DNA of 64,000 nt from the NCBI RefSeq assembly GCF_002288105.1, contig NZ_CP016774.1, positions 558,001 through 622,000 on the forward strand, read 5' to 3'. The translations under genes and the position numbers were made by a program. Origin of the DNA: Candidatus Planktophila versatilis. Lineage in GTDB: Bacteria > Actinomycetota > Actinomycetes > Nanopelagicales > Nanopelagicaceae. The first letter of the stretch is position 1, and each line of letters starts with the position of its first letter. This document shows positions 45,901-61,956 of the stretch, piece after piece. The notes under the pieces are model-generated. The model was not told the origin of the DNA, searched no databases, and saw nothing but the letters and a program-made list of their open reading frames with translations.

Positions 45901-46143
45901 TGGCGGTCTGCCCTGAAAAGCCGGAGAAATCCAGCGATGCAGTGCGCATCCGTACCTTGAGAACTCAACAGCGTGCCATAAGTCAATGCCAGAGAATGGT
46001 GTTAATTCGCCATTCTCTAAATAAATACTTCAATGAAGTATGTACCAGATGCTATTTATAGCTTCTGGAATACTCGTTGAATTCCTTTGGTAAAGACAAA
46101 ATAAACGACAGTTTGTTTGTCTCGTAAGCCATGAAAAAAACTT
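45901..46143 (+). other. Pre-rRNA leader with conserved motif, processing stem and four hairpins
   Basis: Contains TTGAGAACTCAACAG at 45957-45971, a motif found before actinobacterial rRNA genes and linked to antitermination or processing. TAAGTCAATGC at 45979-45989 is complementary to 47720-47730 downstream of 16S, forming the 16S processing stem. Inside this are four successive inverted repeats: 45991-46018 (9-bp AGAGAATGG stem), 46025-46041, 46045-46068 and 46095-46121. No protein gene. Confidence 0.65.
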
Positions 46144-51066
<4,923 letters not shown>

Positions 51067-51182
51067 TTGCTACGCGTCCACTGTGTGGTTCTCGAGATAC
51101 GGTCGAGAACCACAAATAAGGAGATCTTCTTCAATGAAGATCAGACTTCTTAGTTGTGAGTTCATGTCCAAAACTCAATAGC
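51067..51182 (+). other. 23S-5S spacer with processing stems
   Basis: Holds the 3' strand of the 23S stem (to about 51090), a perfect 11-bp hairpin GTGGTTCTCGA/TCGAGAACCAC (51085-51095 with 51103-51113), and a 7-bp hairpin GATCTTC/GAAGATC (51123-51142). AAACTCAATAGCG just before 5S resembles the leader motif found before 16S and 23S. Confidence 0.6.
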
Positions 51183-51301
51183 GTTTCGGCAACCATAGCG
51201 TGAGGGAAACACCCGGTCCCATTCCGAACCCGGAAGTTAAGCCTTACAGCGTCGATGGTACTGCACGGGTGACCTTGTGGGAGAGTAGAACGTTGCCGGA
51301 C
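51183..51301 (+). rRNA. rrf: 5S ribosomal RNA
   Basis: About 119 nt. Contains the conserved CCCGGTCCCATTCCGAACCC loop region and GTCGATGGTACTG; the ends TTCGGCAAC and GTTGCCGGA pair to form helix I. Boundaries set by that helix. Confidence 0.93.
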
Positions 51302-51310
51302 TTCTTTTAT

Positions 51311-51346
51311 AAAAAGGGGCGCTTATTCGTAAGCGCCCCTTTTTTA
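51311..51346 (+). terminator. Terminator of the rRNA operon
   Basis: GGGGCGCTTA and TAAGCGCCCC form a perfect 10-bp stem with a TTCG loop (51316-51339), flanked by A5 on the left and T6 on the right. A strong intrinsic terminator. Confidence 0.92.
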
Positions 51347-51392
51347 TTTCTCAAGAAGTTAGAATGATTCAGATAATTAAGGAGATTTAGCT

Positions 51393-52238
51393 ATGGAAGA
51401 GCGTCCACGTAATAACAGCGGTCGTCCATCTTCCGGTCGTCCATCTTCTGACCGCCCAGCTCGTGGTGGTCGCACAGAGCGTCCAGGGGCTCCCCGAAAG
51501 GTCTCTGAAGGTCGTGAAGTCAGCGATCCACGCGGGTTTCGGGCCCCTCCCCAAGAACGAGACCAATCACGTATTCGCCCCCGAATTTTTGAACCAGATA
51601 TTCCAGAAGATGTCACCGGTGAAGAGTTAGAAAAAAGTGTTCGCGCCGAACTATTAAGTTTGTCAGCAGAAAATGCCAAGGTTGTTGCGCGACATATGGT
51701 CTGTGTCAATCTTTATATGGATGCTGATCCGGAATTAGCACATAAGCACGCTGTTGCCGCGGCCCATCACGCCGGGCGTTTAGCAGTTGTCCGCGAGACA
51801 GCCGGTTATGCCGCCTATCGCGCGGGCCATTATGAAATTGCACTAAAAGAATTACGGGCTGCCAACCGAATTTCTGGTGATGTCTCGATGTGGCCGGTCA
51901 TGGCCGATTGCGAACGAGGCCTTGGTAACCCACTGAAAGCGTTGAGTTTGGCTGGTTCGCCAGAGGTGAAACGACTTGATAAGGCAGAAGAGATTGAGAT
52001 GCGCATTGTGGCATCCGGTGCTCGTCGTGATTTGGGTGAAGTAGATGCCGCCGTTGTCACTTTGCAATGTAAGGAACTCAAGAATGAAAGTGATGAGTGG
52101 GCGGTGCGCTTGCGTTATGCCTATGCCGATGCGCTGGAAGCTGCCGGAAGGTTAGCGGAAGCTTCCGAATGGTTTAGCAAGTGCGCAGCTATCGATCATG
52201 AGGAATCTACTGATGCACAAGAGCGGGCAGCGAAATAA
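51393..52238 (+). CDS. TPR-like conserved actinobacterial protein (Rv1691 type)
   Basis: 281 residues. The first ~70 residues are a low-complexity Arg/Pro/Ser/Gly tail (GRPSSGRPSSDRPARGGR); the rest is helical with TPR-like repeats (AHKHAVAAAHHAGRLAVVRE, ALKELRAANRISGD, RYAYADALEAAGRLAEASEWF). Position between tyrS and tlyA corresponds to Rv1691 in Mycobacterium tuberculosis. Function unknown; TPR proteins act as protein-protein scaffolds, and the basic tail could bind RNA or DNA. AAGGAGA ribosome binding site before ATG 51393, TAGAAT at 51359-51364 as a -10 candidate after the rRNA terminator. Confidence 0.8.
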   Translation: MEERPRNNSGRPSSGRPSSDRPARGGRTERPGAPRKVSEGREVSDPRGFRAPPQERDQSRIRPRIFEPDIPEDVTGEELEKSVRAELLSLSAENAKVVARHMVCVNLYMDADPELAHKHAVAAAHHAGRLAVVRETAGYAAYRAGHYEIALKELRAANRISGDVSMWPVMADCERGLGNPLKALSLAGSPEVKRLDKAEEIEMRIVASGARRDLGEVDAAVVTLQCKELKNESDEWAVRLRYAYADALEAAGRLAEASEWFSKCAAIDHEESTDAQERAAK

Positions 52239-52324
52239 TTATCCACATCAGCAAGTAATCGGCAAGAAAGTGACATAGCCATCAATCATCATCGCGTCTT
52301 AACAATTCGCATGAAGGGCTCACG
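52239..52324. other. Intergenic region with a consensus DnaA box
   Basis: 86 nt between the TPR gene and the SSB-like gene. TTATCCACA at 52239-52247 is a perfect DnaA box; it is single. A GAAGGG ribosome binding site precedes the next ATG. No terminator was seen. Confidence 0.4.
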
Positions 52325-52696
52325 ATGTCACCAGTTGCTAAAGCTGCCACCAAAAAGAAGTCAGTTAAAAAAGTAGTCTCAGATGATATTGAGATTGATT
52401 ACTCGCTCAACGATCTCTTGCTTCGAGGTCGGGTATCGGCGCAAGCCACGAGTAAAGAATTGCCCAGTGGCGATAAAGTCGTTGAATTTAGGCTCATCAT
52501 TACTCGATCCGAACGAGAGGGTGTCGACACTCTTGATATTGCCGCATGGAGTGCCAAGAGTCGCAAGATTGCCCTGACACTGCAAGGCGATGAGTGGATT
52601 GAAGTCTCAGGTTCGATTCACAGACGGTTTTGGCAGAGCCCTACCGGCGTTGCTAGCCGTTGGCAGATTGAGGCCGATGAAATCCTGCGTCTTTAG
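52325..52696 (+). CDS. Small SSB-like OB-fold protein
   Basis: 123 residues. After a basic N-terminal tail (KAATKKKSVKKV) the body reads like a single-stranded DNA-binding OB fold: NDLLLRGRVSAQATSKELPSG, VEFRLIITR, DTLDIAAWSAKSRKIA, GDEWIEVSGSIHRRFWQSP, RWQIEADEILRL. It lacks the acidic C-terminal tip that SSB uses to recruit partners, so it is probably not the housekeeping SSB. It stands where mycobacteria have a HAD-phosphatase gene (Rv1692). Function unknown; a role with the nearby recN, xerD or TlyA is speculation. Confidence 0.72.
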   Translation: MSPVAKAATKKKSVKKVVSDDIEIDYSLNDLLLRGRVSAQATSKELPSGDKVVEFRLIITRSEREGVDTLDIAAWSAKSRKIALTLQGDEWIEVSGSIHRRFWQSPTGVASRWQIEADEILRL

Positions 52697-52724
52697 CTTG
52701 AGCGCGGTGGGCAGGTAAAATCGC

Positions 52725-52730
52725 TACGCT
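52725..52730 (+). promoter_or_regulatory. -10 element, predicted leaderless, before the 100-aa helical protein
   Basis: TACGCT, then six bases, then ATG 52737. No ribosome binding site at normal spacing. A likely promoter for the small-protein/tlyA run. Confidence 0.5.
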
Positions 52731-52736
52731 AAGGCT

Positions 52737-53039
52737 ATGGCTAAGACCCAACCGTCGGAATTCTTTTCCACCTTAAAGAGTTACGCCCAGAAGCTTTCCG
52801 ATGGAGAGCGCACGCCGGCCGAAGTAGCCGCAGCGCTCAATGACTGGGCCAAGGAGAGCGCCGATTCAGTGAAGGGTCGAATCCATGATGAGGTCGAGGC
52901 CGCGGTTTTGAAGATGGGCTTTGTTAAGCGCGAAGAGTTCGATGAACTTGCTAAAGAGGTAAAACGTTTGAAGAAGGCGCAATCAAAGAAATCTGATGGC
53001 AAGAAATCGGCGACGAAGAAGAAGGAAAGTAGAAAATGA
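52737..53039 (+). CDS. Small helical protein with lysine-rich tail (UbiK/phasin-like)
   Basis: 100 residues. Predicted helices through ~85 (EFFSTLKSYAQKL, TPAEVAAALNDWAKE, FVKREEFDELAKEVKRLKK), followed by a Lys/Ser-rich tail. The VKREEFDxL segment with a following coiled coil resembles UbiK/BMFP and phasin-like small proteins, which form coiled-coil trimers. In this position it may bind nucleic acid through the tail or act as a structural subunit; no function can be assigned. Its TGA stop overlaps the ATG of the next small ORF (ATGA), so the two are translationally coupled. Confidence 0.68.
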   Translation: MAKTQPSEFFSTLKSYAQKLSDGERTPAEVAAALNDWAKESADSVKGRIHDEVEAAVLKMGFVKREEFDELAKEVKRLKKAQSKKSDGKKSATKKKESRK

Positions 53040-53182
53040 GCGAAGAAGAGTTAGATTTAGTGCAAAAGGTTCGGGAAGAACTTGAAGAGATTGAAGTCAG
53101 TGATATCTCAGAGCACTCTGCTCGTTTTGAAGCACTCCATGAAAAATTGCAAGAGTCACTTAAGTCAATCGATAATCTCTAG
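53036..53182 (+). CDS. 48-residue conserved small protein upstream of tlyA (Rv1693-like position)
   Basis: Hand translation: starts MSEEELDLVQKVREEL, ends LQESLKSIDNL at TAG 53180-53182; 48 residues, strongly acidic and helical, with heptad-like leucines that suggest a coiled coil. It overlaps the preceding gene by 4 nt and ends nine bases before tlyA. Mycobacterium tuberculosis has a small conserved ORF (Rv1693, about 58 aa) in the same place, so I treat it as real. Being acidic while its neighbour is basic-tailed, the two could pair; that is inference. Confidence 0.65.
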   Translation: MSEEELDLVQKVREELEEIEVSDISEHSARFEALHEKLQESLKSIDNL

Positions 53183-53191
53183 TAAACAGCC

Positions 53192-53980
53192 ATGAAAACT
53201 CGTTTAGATGCCGAACTCGTTCGTCGCGAACTAGCACGCTCGCGTGAGCATGCGGCAGATCTAATTGAGTCTCGTTCTGTTCTAGTCGGTGGAATTCCAG
53301 CAACAAAACCAGCTTCGCAAGTTGATGCCGAGACCTCCATAGTTCTACAAGGTGATCGAGATGATTTTGTCTCGCGCGGTGGCCACAAGTTAGCCGGCGC
53401 CTTGGATGTCTTTACCGGGGTAGAGATCGATGGGCGCACATGTCTTGATGCGGGGGCTTCAACTGGTGGATTCACAGATGTCTTATTGCGACGCGGGGCA
53501 AAACTCGTAGTTGCCGTTGATGTCGGTTATGGCCAGCTGGCATGGGGGCTACGACAAGATCCGCGAGTGAAAATCCTTGATCGCACAAATATTCGCCACC
53601 TTACCGGTGATCAAATCGCTGAAGATATCGATCTCGTGGTTGCAGACCTTTCCTTCATTTCACTTTCCTTGGTCTTGCCAGCGCTGGCTGCAGTCTCAAA
53701 GCCCGATGCCGATTTTGTATTAATGGTGAAACCTCAGTTTGAGGTGGGTCGTGAAAAGTTGGGTGCTGGTGGTGTTGTGCGAGATCCTGCTTTGCGGAGA
53801 GCTGCAGTTCTAGATGTTGCAGAGTCTGCCTACGATGTTGGACTCGGAACGTTAGGAATCGCCGCAAGTCCACTTCCAGGCCCTGCTGGCAATGTTGAAT
53901 ATTTCCTATGGTTACGACGTGGTGCACCTGAAATTAATGAAACAGCACTGGACGATGCGATTGCTGCAGGTCCGGAATAA
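53192..53980 (+). CDS. tlyA: TlyA-family rRNA 2'-O-methyltransferase
   Basis: 262 residues. N-terminal S4 RNA-binding domain (~1-60; MKTRLDAELVRRELARSREH), then an FtsJ-type methyltransferase: FVSRGGHKLAGAL (~58-70), CLDAGASTGGFTDVLL (~84-99, S-adenosylmethionine site), VAVDVGYGQLAWGLR (~106) and DLVVADLSFISL (~150). Homologues methylate ribose in 16S and 23S rRNA and set capreomycin sensitivity. The tlyA-NAD kinase-recN order is standard. Its TAA shares a base with the NAD kinase ATG. Confidence 0.94.
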   Translation: MKTRLDAELVRRELARSREHAADLIESRSVLVGGIPATKPASQVDAETSIVLQGDRDDFVSRGGHKLAGALDVFTGVEIDGRTCLDAGASTGGFTDVLLRRGAKLVVAVDVGYGQLAWGLRQDPRVKILDRTNIRHLTGDQIAEDIDLVVADLSFISLSLVLPALAAVSKPDADFVLMVKPQFEVGREKLGAGGVVRDPALRRAAVLDVAESAYDVGLGTLGIAASPLPGPAGNVEYFLWLRRGAPEINETALDDAIAAGPE

Positions 53981-54829
53981 TGAGTATTCGTAACGTCGCA
54001 TTTCTTGTCAATCCATCTCGCCCGGAAGCGATTAGCGCTGCTGGTGAGTTAGCCCCGCTTCTTTTCTCAGCTGGATTTTCACTTTACACAATTTCCGATA
54101 TTGATATCGAAGGGATTAAGAAGGTTGCCGCGGAAGATCTACCCGAGATTGAATTAGCAGTAGTACTGGGTGGCGATGGAACAATTCTTCGCGCGGCTGA
54201 GGTAACCCTTACCCGCAAGATTCCGCTGCTTGGTATTAACTTGGGAAATGTTGGATTCCTGGCTGAAGTAGATCGCCCAACAATTAAAGCGATAGCACAG
54301 AGCATTATTGATAAGAGTTATGTCAGTGAGAACCGGATGGTTCTTCAATTCGAGATTGAACGTGGCGGCAAAGTTGTTTCAACTGGCTGGGCGCTCAATG
54401 AAGTAACTGTTGAACGAGATGCCACCACAATGGTTGAACTCTTCGTTGAAATTGATCGTCGCCCTTTATCGCACTGGGGCTGCGATGGAGTCATTTGCTC
54501 AACCCCAACTGGCTCAACTGCCTACGCATTTAGCGCCGGTGGTCCAGTTTTATGGCCTGAGATTGAAGCTTTGGTGCTATTACCAATATCGGCTCACGCA
54601 CTCTTTGCAAGACCGATGGTTGTTTCTCCGAAGTCAGAGATCATCATTACCGTGGAGTCATCAGCTGCTTTGTTATCAGCTGACGCTCTTCGTAAGACAC
54701 CATTGCAGTTAGGTGATCGAGTAATCATCACTCGTGATGAGCGCACTATTATGTTATCGCACGTGTCATCAACGCTCTTCACCGACCGCCTGGTTGCAAA
54801 GTTCAAGCTTCCCATTGAAGGTTGGCGCG

Positions 54830-54837
<8 letters not shown>
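53980..54837 (+). CDS. ppnK: NAD kinase
   Basis: 285 residues. Makes NADP from NAD. VVLGGDGTILRAA (~60-72) is the GGDG motif with the catalytic aspartate; GINLGNVGFLAE (~85-96), ALNEVTVERDATT (~138) and CDGVICSTPTGSTAYAFSAGGP (the core, ~167-188) follow. The usual DGRR-like C-terminal segment reads SADALRKTPLQLGD, keeping the aspartate. Overlaps tlyA by one base and recN by eight. All NADP supply depends on this enzyme, the more so as zwf is not seen nearby. Confidence 0.95.
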
Positions 54838-58215
<3,378 letters not shown>

Positions 58216-58233
58216 GTATAGCGCGGGGGATTG

Positions 58234-59151
58234 ATGAACTTTCACACCGCCAGTACCAACTATCTCAACCATTTACGCATTGAGCGAGCATTAGCCACAA
58301 ACACCATTGAGTCATATCAACGAGACTTAGGTAAGTTTGCACTTTTTCTTATCGCTGGCAACGAGGATTTTTCACATCTATCACCAACACACATTGAAGC
58401 TTTTGAAGTTTTCCTGAAAGATACCAAAATGAGTGGATCGAGCATCAACAGGTGTATTTCCGCACTCAAAGGTTTTTATCGATACTGCGCCCTTGAGTAT
58501 GAGATTTCAAATCCTATGACTGGATCAACGACGCTCAAGACCCCACGACGTTTGCCTAAGGCATTATCAATCAGCGAAATCACCTCGCTCATTGAATCAG
58601 CTAAGCGAGAGGGAGATCCAATCTCGCTCCGAGATATTGCAATCTTGGAAATTTTATACTCCACCGGCGCCCGGGTAAGTGAAGTCATCGGCATTAACTT
58701 TGCGGACGTGGCAACACAAGATTTAGAAGGCGAACGAATTTCAGTGGTGAAATTGCGAGGCAAAGGTTCCAAGGAGCGAATAGTCCCGCTGGGTAAATTC
58801 GCCTTTGTGGCGTTGGATGATTATCTAGTGCGCACGAGGCCGTTGCTAGCAGCTAAGAATGCAAAAAGTGAGAGTGCGCTCTTTCTTAACTCTCGCGGGA
58901 AGAGACTCTCACGCCAGAGTGCATGGCAGATAGTTCTAGATGCCGCTGTTGCTACTGGCCTTGAGGGCAAGGTGTCACCGCACGTATTTAGGCACTCATA
59001 TGCAACACATTTACTCGATGGTGGGGCAGATATTCGAGTGGTGCAAGAACTACTTGGGCATTCATCGGTGACGACAACCCAGATTTACACCCTGATTACT
59101 ATTGATAAAGTGCGTGAGAGCTACAGTTCAGCTCACCCGAGAGCGAAGTGA
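58234..59151 (+). CDS. xerD: Tyrosine recombinase XerD
   Basis: 305 residues from ATG 58234 behind GGGGGA. Resolves chromosome dimers. N-terminal SAM-like DNA-binding domain (~1-95; TNTIESYQRDLGKF, SGSSINRCISALKGFYR) and catalytic domain with all active residues: Arg in STGARVSEV (~147), Lys in RGKGSKERIVPLG (~175), HVFRHSYATHLL (~251, His and Arg), GHSSVTTTQIYT (~275, His and nucleophilic Tyr). A nudix gene that separates pyrG and xerD in mycobacteria is missing. Its stop touches that of the convergent gene at 59152 with no gap. The dif site is not in the window. Confidence 0.93.
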   Translation: MNFHTASTNYLNHLRIERALATNTIESYQRDLGKFALFLIAGNEDFSHLSPTHIEAFEVFLKDTKMSGSSINRCISALKGFYRYCALEYEISNPMTGSTTLKTPRRLPKALSISEITSLIESAKREGDPISLRDIAILEILYSTGARVSEVIGINFADVATQDLEGERISVVKLRGKGSKERIVPLGKFAFVALDDYLVRTRPLLAAKNAKSESALFLNSRGKRLSRQSAWQIVLDAAVATGLEGKVSPHVFRHSYATHLLDGGADIRVVQELLGHSSVTTTQIYTLITIDKVRESYSSAHPRAK

Positions 59152-59565
59152 TTACAGTCCGCGAAGACGTCGAGCAAGAATGCTTTGATCACCCTTAGCT
59201 TCTAGATCAGCAATGATGACAGCTATTGATTCGCGAACAATGCGACCGCGGTCAACAGCAAGACCCAAATCACCACGAAGCATTAAACGTGCTTGATCCA
59301 GATCGAAGAGCTCATCGGTTGACAAGTAGACGGTGATTTTCTCTTCATGAAGTTCGCGACCTGATGGAGATTTCTCGGCCGCGGTAACTCGTCTGCGAGA
59401 AATTGTGCGAACACCCTTCTTGGTCTTTGTTTGTGACGTGCCAACCGGTTGTGGGGAAGTGGGTGCAGCAGGTGCGGCTTCAACTACTTGTCGAACGGCG
59501 CTCAGTGCTGGGGTATTAGCGCGGAATAATTCATCTGCTCCGGGCAAGCTTGCTCTGCGTGTCAT
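59152..59565 (-). CDS. Conserved ParA-partner protein, ribbon-helix-helix-like C-terminus
   Basis: 137 residues. Begins MTRRASLPGADELFR, has a Pro/Ala-rich then basic linker (KTKKGVRTISRRRV), and a conserved C-terminal half EEKITVYLSTDELFDLDQAR...GLAVDRGRIVRESIAVIIADLEAKG. A similar protein lies beside parA in Streptomyces. The ITVYLS...RxxIVRESIA pattern looks like a ribbon-helix-helix DNA-binding domain. It overlaps the end of parA by 4 nt, so it is likely the partner that binds DNA for this ParA in place of ParB. The exact function is not known. Confidence 0.75.
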   Translation of the reverse strand: MTRRASLPGADELFRANTPALSAVRQVVEAAPAAPTSPQPVGTSQTKTKKGVRTISRRRVTAAEKSPSGRELHEEKITVYLSTDELFDLDQARLMLRGDLGLAVDRGRIVRESIAVIIADLEAKGDQSILARRLRGL

Positions 59566-60446
59566 CGGGCGCCTCCTCTGGCGATTAGTTCTCGGGCTAG
59601 GCGGCGATAAGACTGTGCGCCACCTGAAGATGATGCGTAGGCGGTGATGGGTTCACCCGCAACGGTTGTCTCTGAGAATCGAATAGTTTTTGCGATGATT
59701 GTTTCAAAGACATCCTCTGGATATTTCTCAAGGATTGCAGTGAGAACCTCGCGATTATGAAGGGTCTTGCGGTCATACATAGTTGCCAAAATCCCAATGA
59801 GTTTAAGATCAGGATTTAGGAAACTTCTCACCTTATCGATATTTCCCTTAAGCTCGATGAATCCGTGGAGCGCGAAATACTCACATTGCAACGGAACAAT
59901 TACTTCATCTGAAGCAACGAGTGCGTTAATAGTGAGCTGACCCATCGTTGGCTGGCAATCAATGAGAATGACATCGTATTCAGAACTCAGTCTTGCTAGC
60001 GCACGCTTGAGATATTGCTGGCCACCGATTTCAGCGCCAAGTGTTGTTTCAGCGGTACCAAGATCGCGGTTAGCTGGCAAGAAATCTAAATTTGCAACTG
60101 ATGACTTAAGTACGATCTCATCGATATTGGCATCAGGTGTCATAAGCGCGTAATAAACAGTGTTTTCAAGTGGAAGGCTATGAGCGTTGACACCGAGACC
60201 AAGGGAGAGACCACCTTGTGGGTCAAAGTCGACCAGCAGAACTCGACGACCTAGTTCTGCAAGGGCAGCGCCTAGGTTGATTGTGGAGGTAGTTTTGCCC
60301 ACACCGCCTTTTTGGTTAAAGATTGAAATGACTTTTGCATGCCCATGCTCTGTTAAAGGCGCGGGGATCTTAAAATTCTTTGGTTCACGTCCAAGTAGGT
60401 TGGCTGTAGTTGCCACATCATCGTCAAATGTCGATTTAGCGTTCAA
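59562..60446 (-). CDS. parA: ParA-family ATPase (orphan, without parB)
   Basis: 294 residues. Start is TTG at 60444-60446 with an AAGAGG ribosome binding site eight bases upstream. Deviant Walker A FNQKGGVGKTT (~43-53), LLVDFDPQGGLSLGLG (~75-90), LIDCQPTMGQLTINAL (~155-170) and VPLQCEYFALHG (~180). The chromosomal parA-parB pair normally lies near the origin; this one sits with xerD and scpAB and has a small DNA-binding-like partner instead of parB, as in M. tuberculosis Rv1708 and Streptomyces. Divergent from scpA. Confidence 0.92.
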   Translation of the reverse strand: MNAKSTFDDDVATTANLLGREPKNFKIPAPLTEHGHAKVISIFNQKGGVGKTTSTINLGAALAELGRRVLLVDFDPQGGLSLGLGVNAHSLPLENTVYYALMTPDANIDEIVLKSSVANLDFLPANRDLGTAETTLGAEIGGQQYLKRALARLSSEYDVILIDCQPTMGQLTINALVASDEVIVPLQCEYFALHGFIELKGNIDKVRSFLNPDLKLIGILATMYDRKTLHNREVLTAILEKYPEDVFETIIAKTIRFSETTVAGEPITAYASSSGGAQSYRRLARELIARGGAR

Positions 60447-60512
60447 GCGAGAAACCTCTTTTCATTTGTCGCGACTCTACGCGTAATGCGCTGCGATATG
60501 CAAGTAACGAAG

Positions 60513-60518
60513 TACTGT
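60513..60518 (+). promoter_or_regulatory. -10 element of scpA, predicted leaderless
   Basis: TACTGT, six bases, then GTG 60525. It supports choosing this GTG rather than the earlier ATG at 60486 as the scpA start. Confidence 0.5.
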
Positions 60519-60524
60519 TCGCAC

Positions 60525-61397
60525 GTGGAAAATACCCTGATTCCGGTTCCATCACCGGAGGCAATCCCGGCAGAAACCGGTTTTAACGTCCACCTGTCCA
60601 ACTTCGATGGCCCCTTTGATCTTCTGCTCCAGCTGATTTCTCGCCACAAGCTAGATATCACCGAGGTCTCCTTAAGCCTTGTCACCGATGAATTCATCTC
60701 ATTTATTCGCAAATTGGAAGAATCGGGCGAGGGCTGGCGCCTTGACCAGGCGACCGAATTTCTAGTTATCGCCGCAACCCTTCTAGATCTCAAAGCAGCT
60801 CGTCTGCTGCCTAGCGGTGAGATTGAGGATGAGGAAGACCTTGCCATCCTTGAGGCCAGAGACATTCTCTTCGCCCGATTGCTGCAATACCGCGCCTTTA
60901 AAGAGATTGCCGCCTCCTTCCAGGAAGCGATTTTGGCCGCTGACAAGTCCTTCCCACGTGTGGTAGCCCTCGATCCCGCTCTAGCATCACTACTTCCTGA
61001 AGTCCTGATTGGGGTGGGAGCCCAGCGCTTTGCCGCGATAGCTGAGCGTGTGCTCACACCTAAGGCGCCACCAGTCGTGGCCGTGGAGCACCTCCACAGC
61101 GCCCTCGTGAGTGTGGCGGAGGAGTCTCGCTCAGTTGTTGAGGCGCTGCGAAAGTCGCGAACGCTATCCTTTAGAAATCTCATTCAAGGCGCGGATTCCA
61201 CCCTCGTTGTTGTGGCCAGATTCCTTGCCCTGCTTGACCTCTACCGACAGGGGGCCTTACGTTTTGAGCAAGTAATGGCCCTGGGCGAGCTTCAGGTTAC
61301 CTGGGTCGGCTCTGATGAAGGAGAAGTTCTAGCGACCAATGAGTTTGATGTCCAGCCAGAGATTGAAAACGAGACAGAAGAGGGCGAAAATGTCTAA
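60525..61397 (+). CDS. scpA: Segregation and condensation protein A
   Basis: 290 residues from GTG 60525. Kleisin subunit of the SMC condensin complex. The N-terminal FNVHLSNFDGPFDLLLQLI (~20-38) and ATEFLVIAATLLDLKAARLLP (~82-102) are the kleisin signatures; the C-terminal winged helix (~220-270; FLALLDLYRQGALRFEQ) binds the SMC head. The earlier in-frame ATG at 60486 lacks a ribosome binding site. It overlaps scpB by 8 nt. Confidence 0.93.
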   Translation: MENTLIPVPSPEAIPAETGFNVHLSNFDGPFDLLLQLISRHKLDITEVSLSLVTDEFISFIRKLEESGEGWRLDQATEFLVIAATLLDLKAARLLPSGEIEDEEDLAILEARDILFARLLQYRAFKEIAASFQEAILAADKSFPRVVALDPALASLLPEVLIGVGAQRFAAIAERVLTPKAPPVVAVEHLHSALVSVAEESRSVVEALRKSRTLSFRNLIQGADSTLVVVARFLALLDLYRQGALRFEQVMALGELQVTWVGSDEGEVLATNEFDVQPEIENETEEGENV

Positions 61398-61956
61398 TCC
61401 CGAGCTTCATAGTCCTGAGCTTGCCCGTTCCATCGAAGCGATTTTGATGGTCGTCGATGAGCCGGTCACTGAATTGACCCTTGCCACTGTCCTTGAAGTC
61501 CCGGTTGAGCAGATCATCTCAGCGCTAGAGGCCCTTGTGCCGAGCTACTCTGATCGCGGATTCGCCTTGAAGGCCATCAATGGTGGCTGGCGCTTCTATA
61601 GCCACCCGGACTTTAGTCCAGCGGTGGAAAAATTCGTTCTAGATGGCCAGCAGAACCGCCTTACCCAAGCCGCCTTGGAAACCCTGGCTGTTATTGCCTA
61701 TCGACAGCCGGTTTCGCGCGCTCGAGTCTCAGCTATCCGCGGGGTGAATGTCGAAGCGGTGATGAAGACCCTGATCACCCGTGGCCTGGTGGAGGAGTAC
61801 GGGGTTGAGAACGAAACTGGAGCGATCCTCTATAAGACTACGAGCTACTTCCTAGAGCGGCTAGGCCTAAATGCCCTGACTGACCTGCCTCCGCTTGCTC
61901 CTCATCTGCCGGATATCGATAGCCTGGATGAGATACTCGATTCGCTTACTGACTAG
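61390..61956 (+). CDS. scpB: Segregation and condensation protein B
   Basis: 188 residues from ATG 61390; an earlier in-frame ATG at 61339 lies inside scpA and adds no conserved sequence. Two winged-helix domains: first ~10-90 (LARSIEAILMVVDEPV, AINGGWRFYSHPDF), second ~95-170 (LTQAALETLAVIAYRQPVSR, IRGVNVEAVMKTLITRGLVE). Dimer that binds ScpA and regulates the SMC complex. The smc gene itself is elsewhere. rluB follows after 93 nt. Confidence 0.94.
   Translation: MSNPELHSPELARSIEAILMVVDEPVTELTLATVLEVPVEQIISALEALVPSYSDRGFALKAINGGWRFYSHPDFSPAVEKFVLDGQQNRLTQAALETLAVIAYRQPVSRARVSAIRGVNVEAVMKTLITRGLVEEYGVENETGAILYKTTSYFLERLGLNALTDLPPLAPHLPDIDSLDEILDSLTD

Noticed and set aside
60447-60480. Possible nine-codon leader peptide (ATG at 60461, reverse) ahead of parA
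   Set aside because: The ATG is followed by a stop overlapping the parA start; one short ORF could be chance, and no ribosome binding site supports it.
60443-61183. 246-codon reverse frame opposite scpA
   Set aside because: Arg/Ser-rich shadow of ScpA; conflicts with parA leader and has no recognisable motif.
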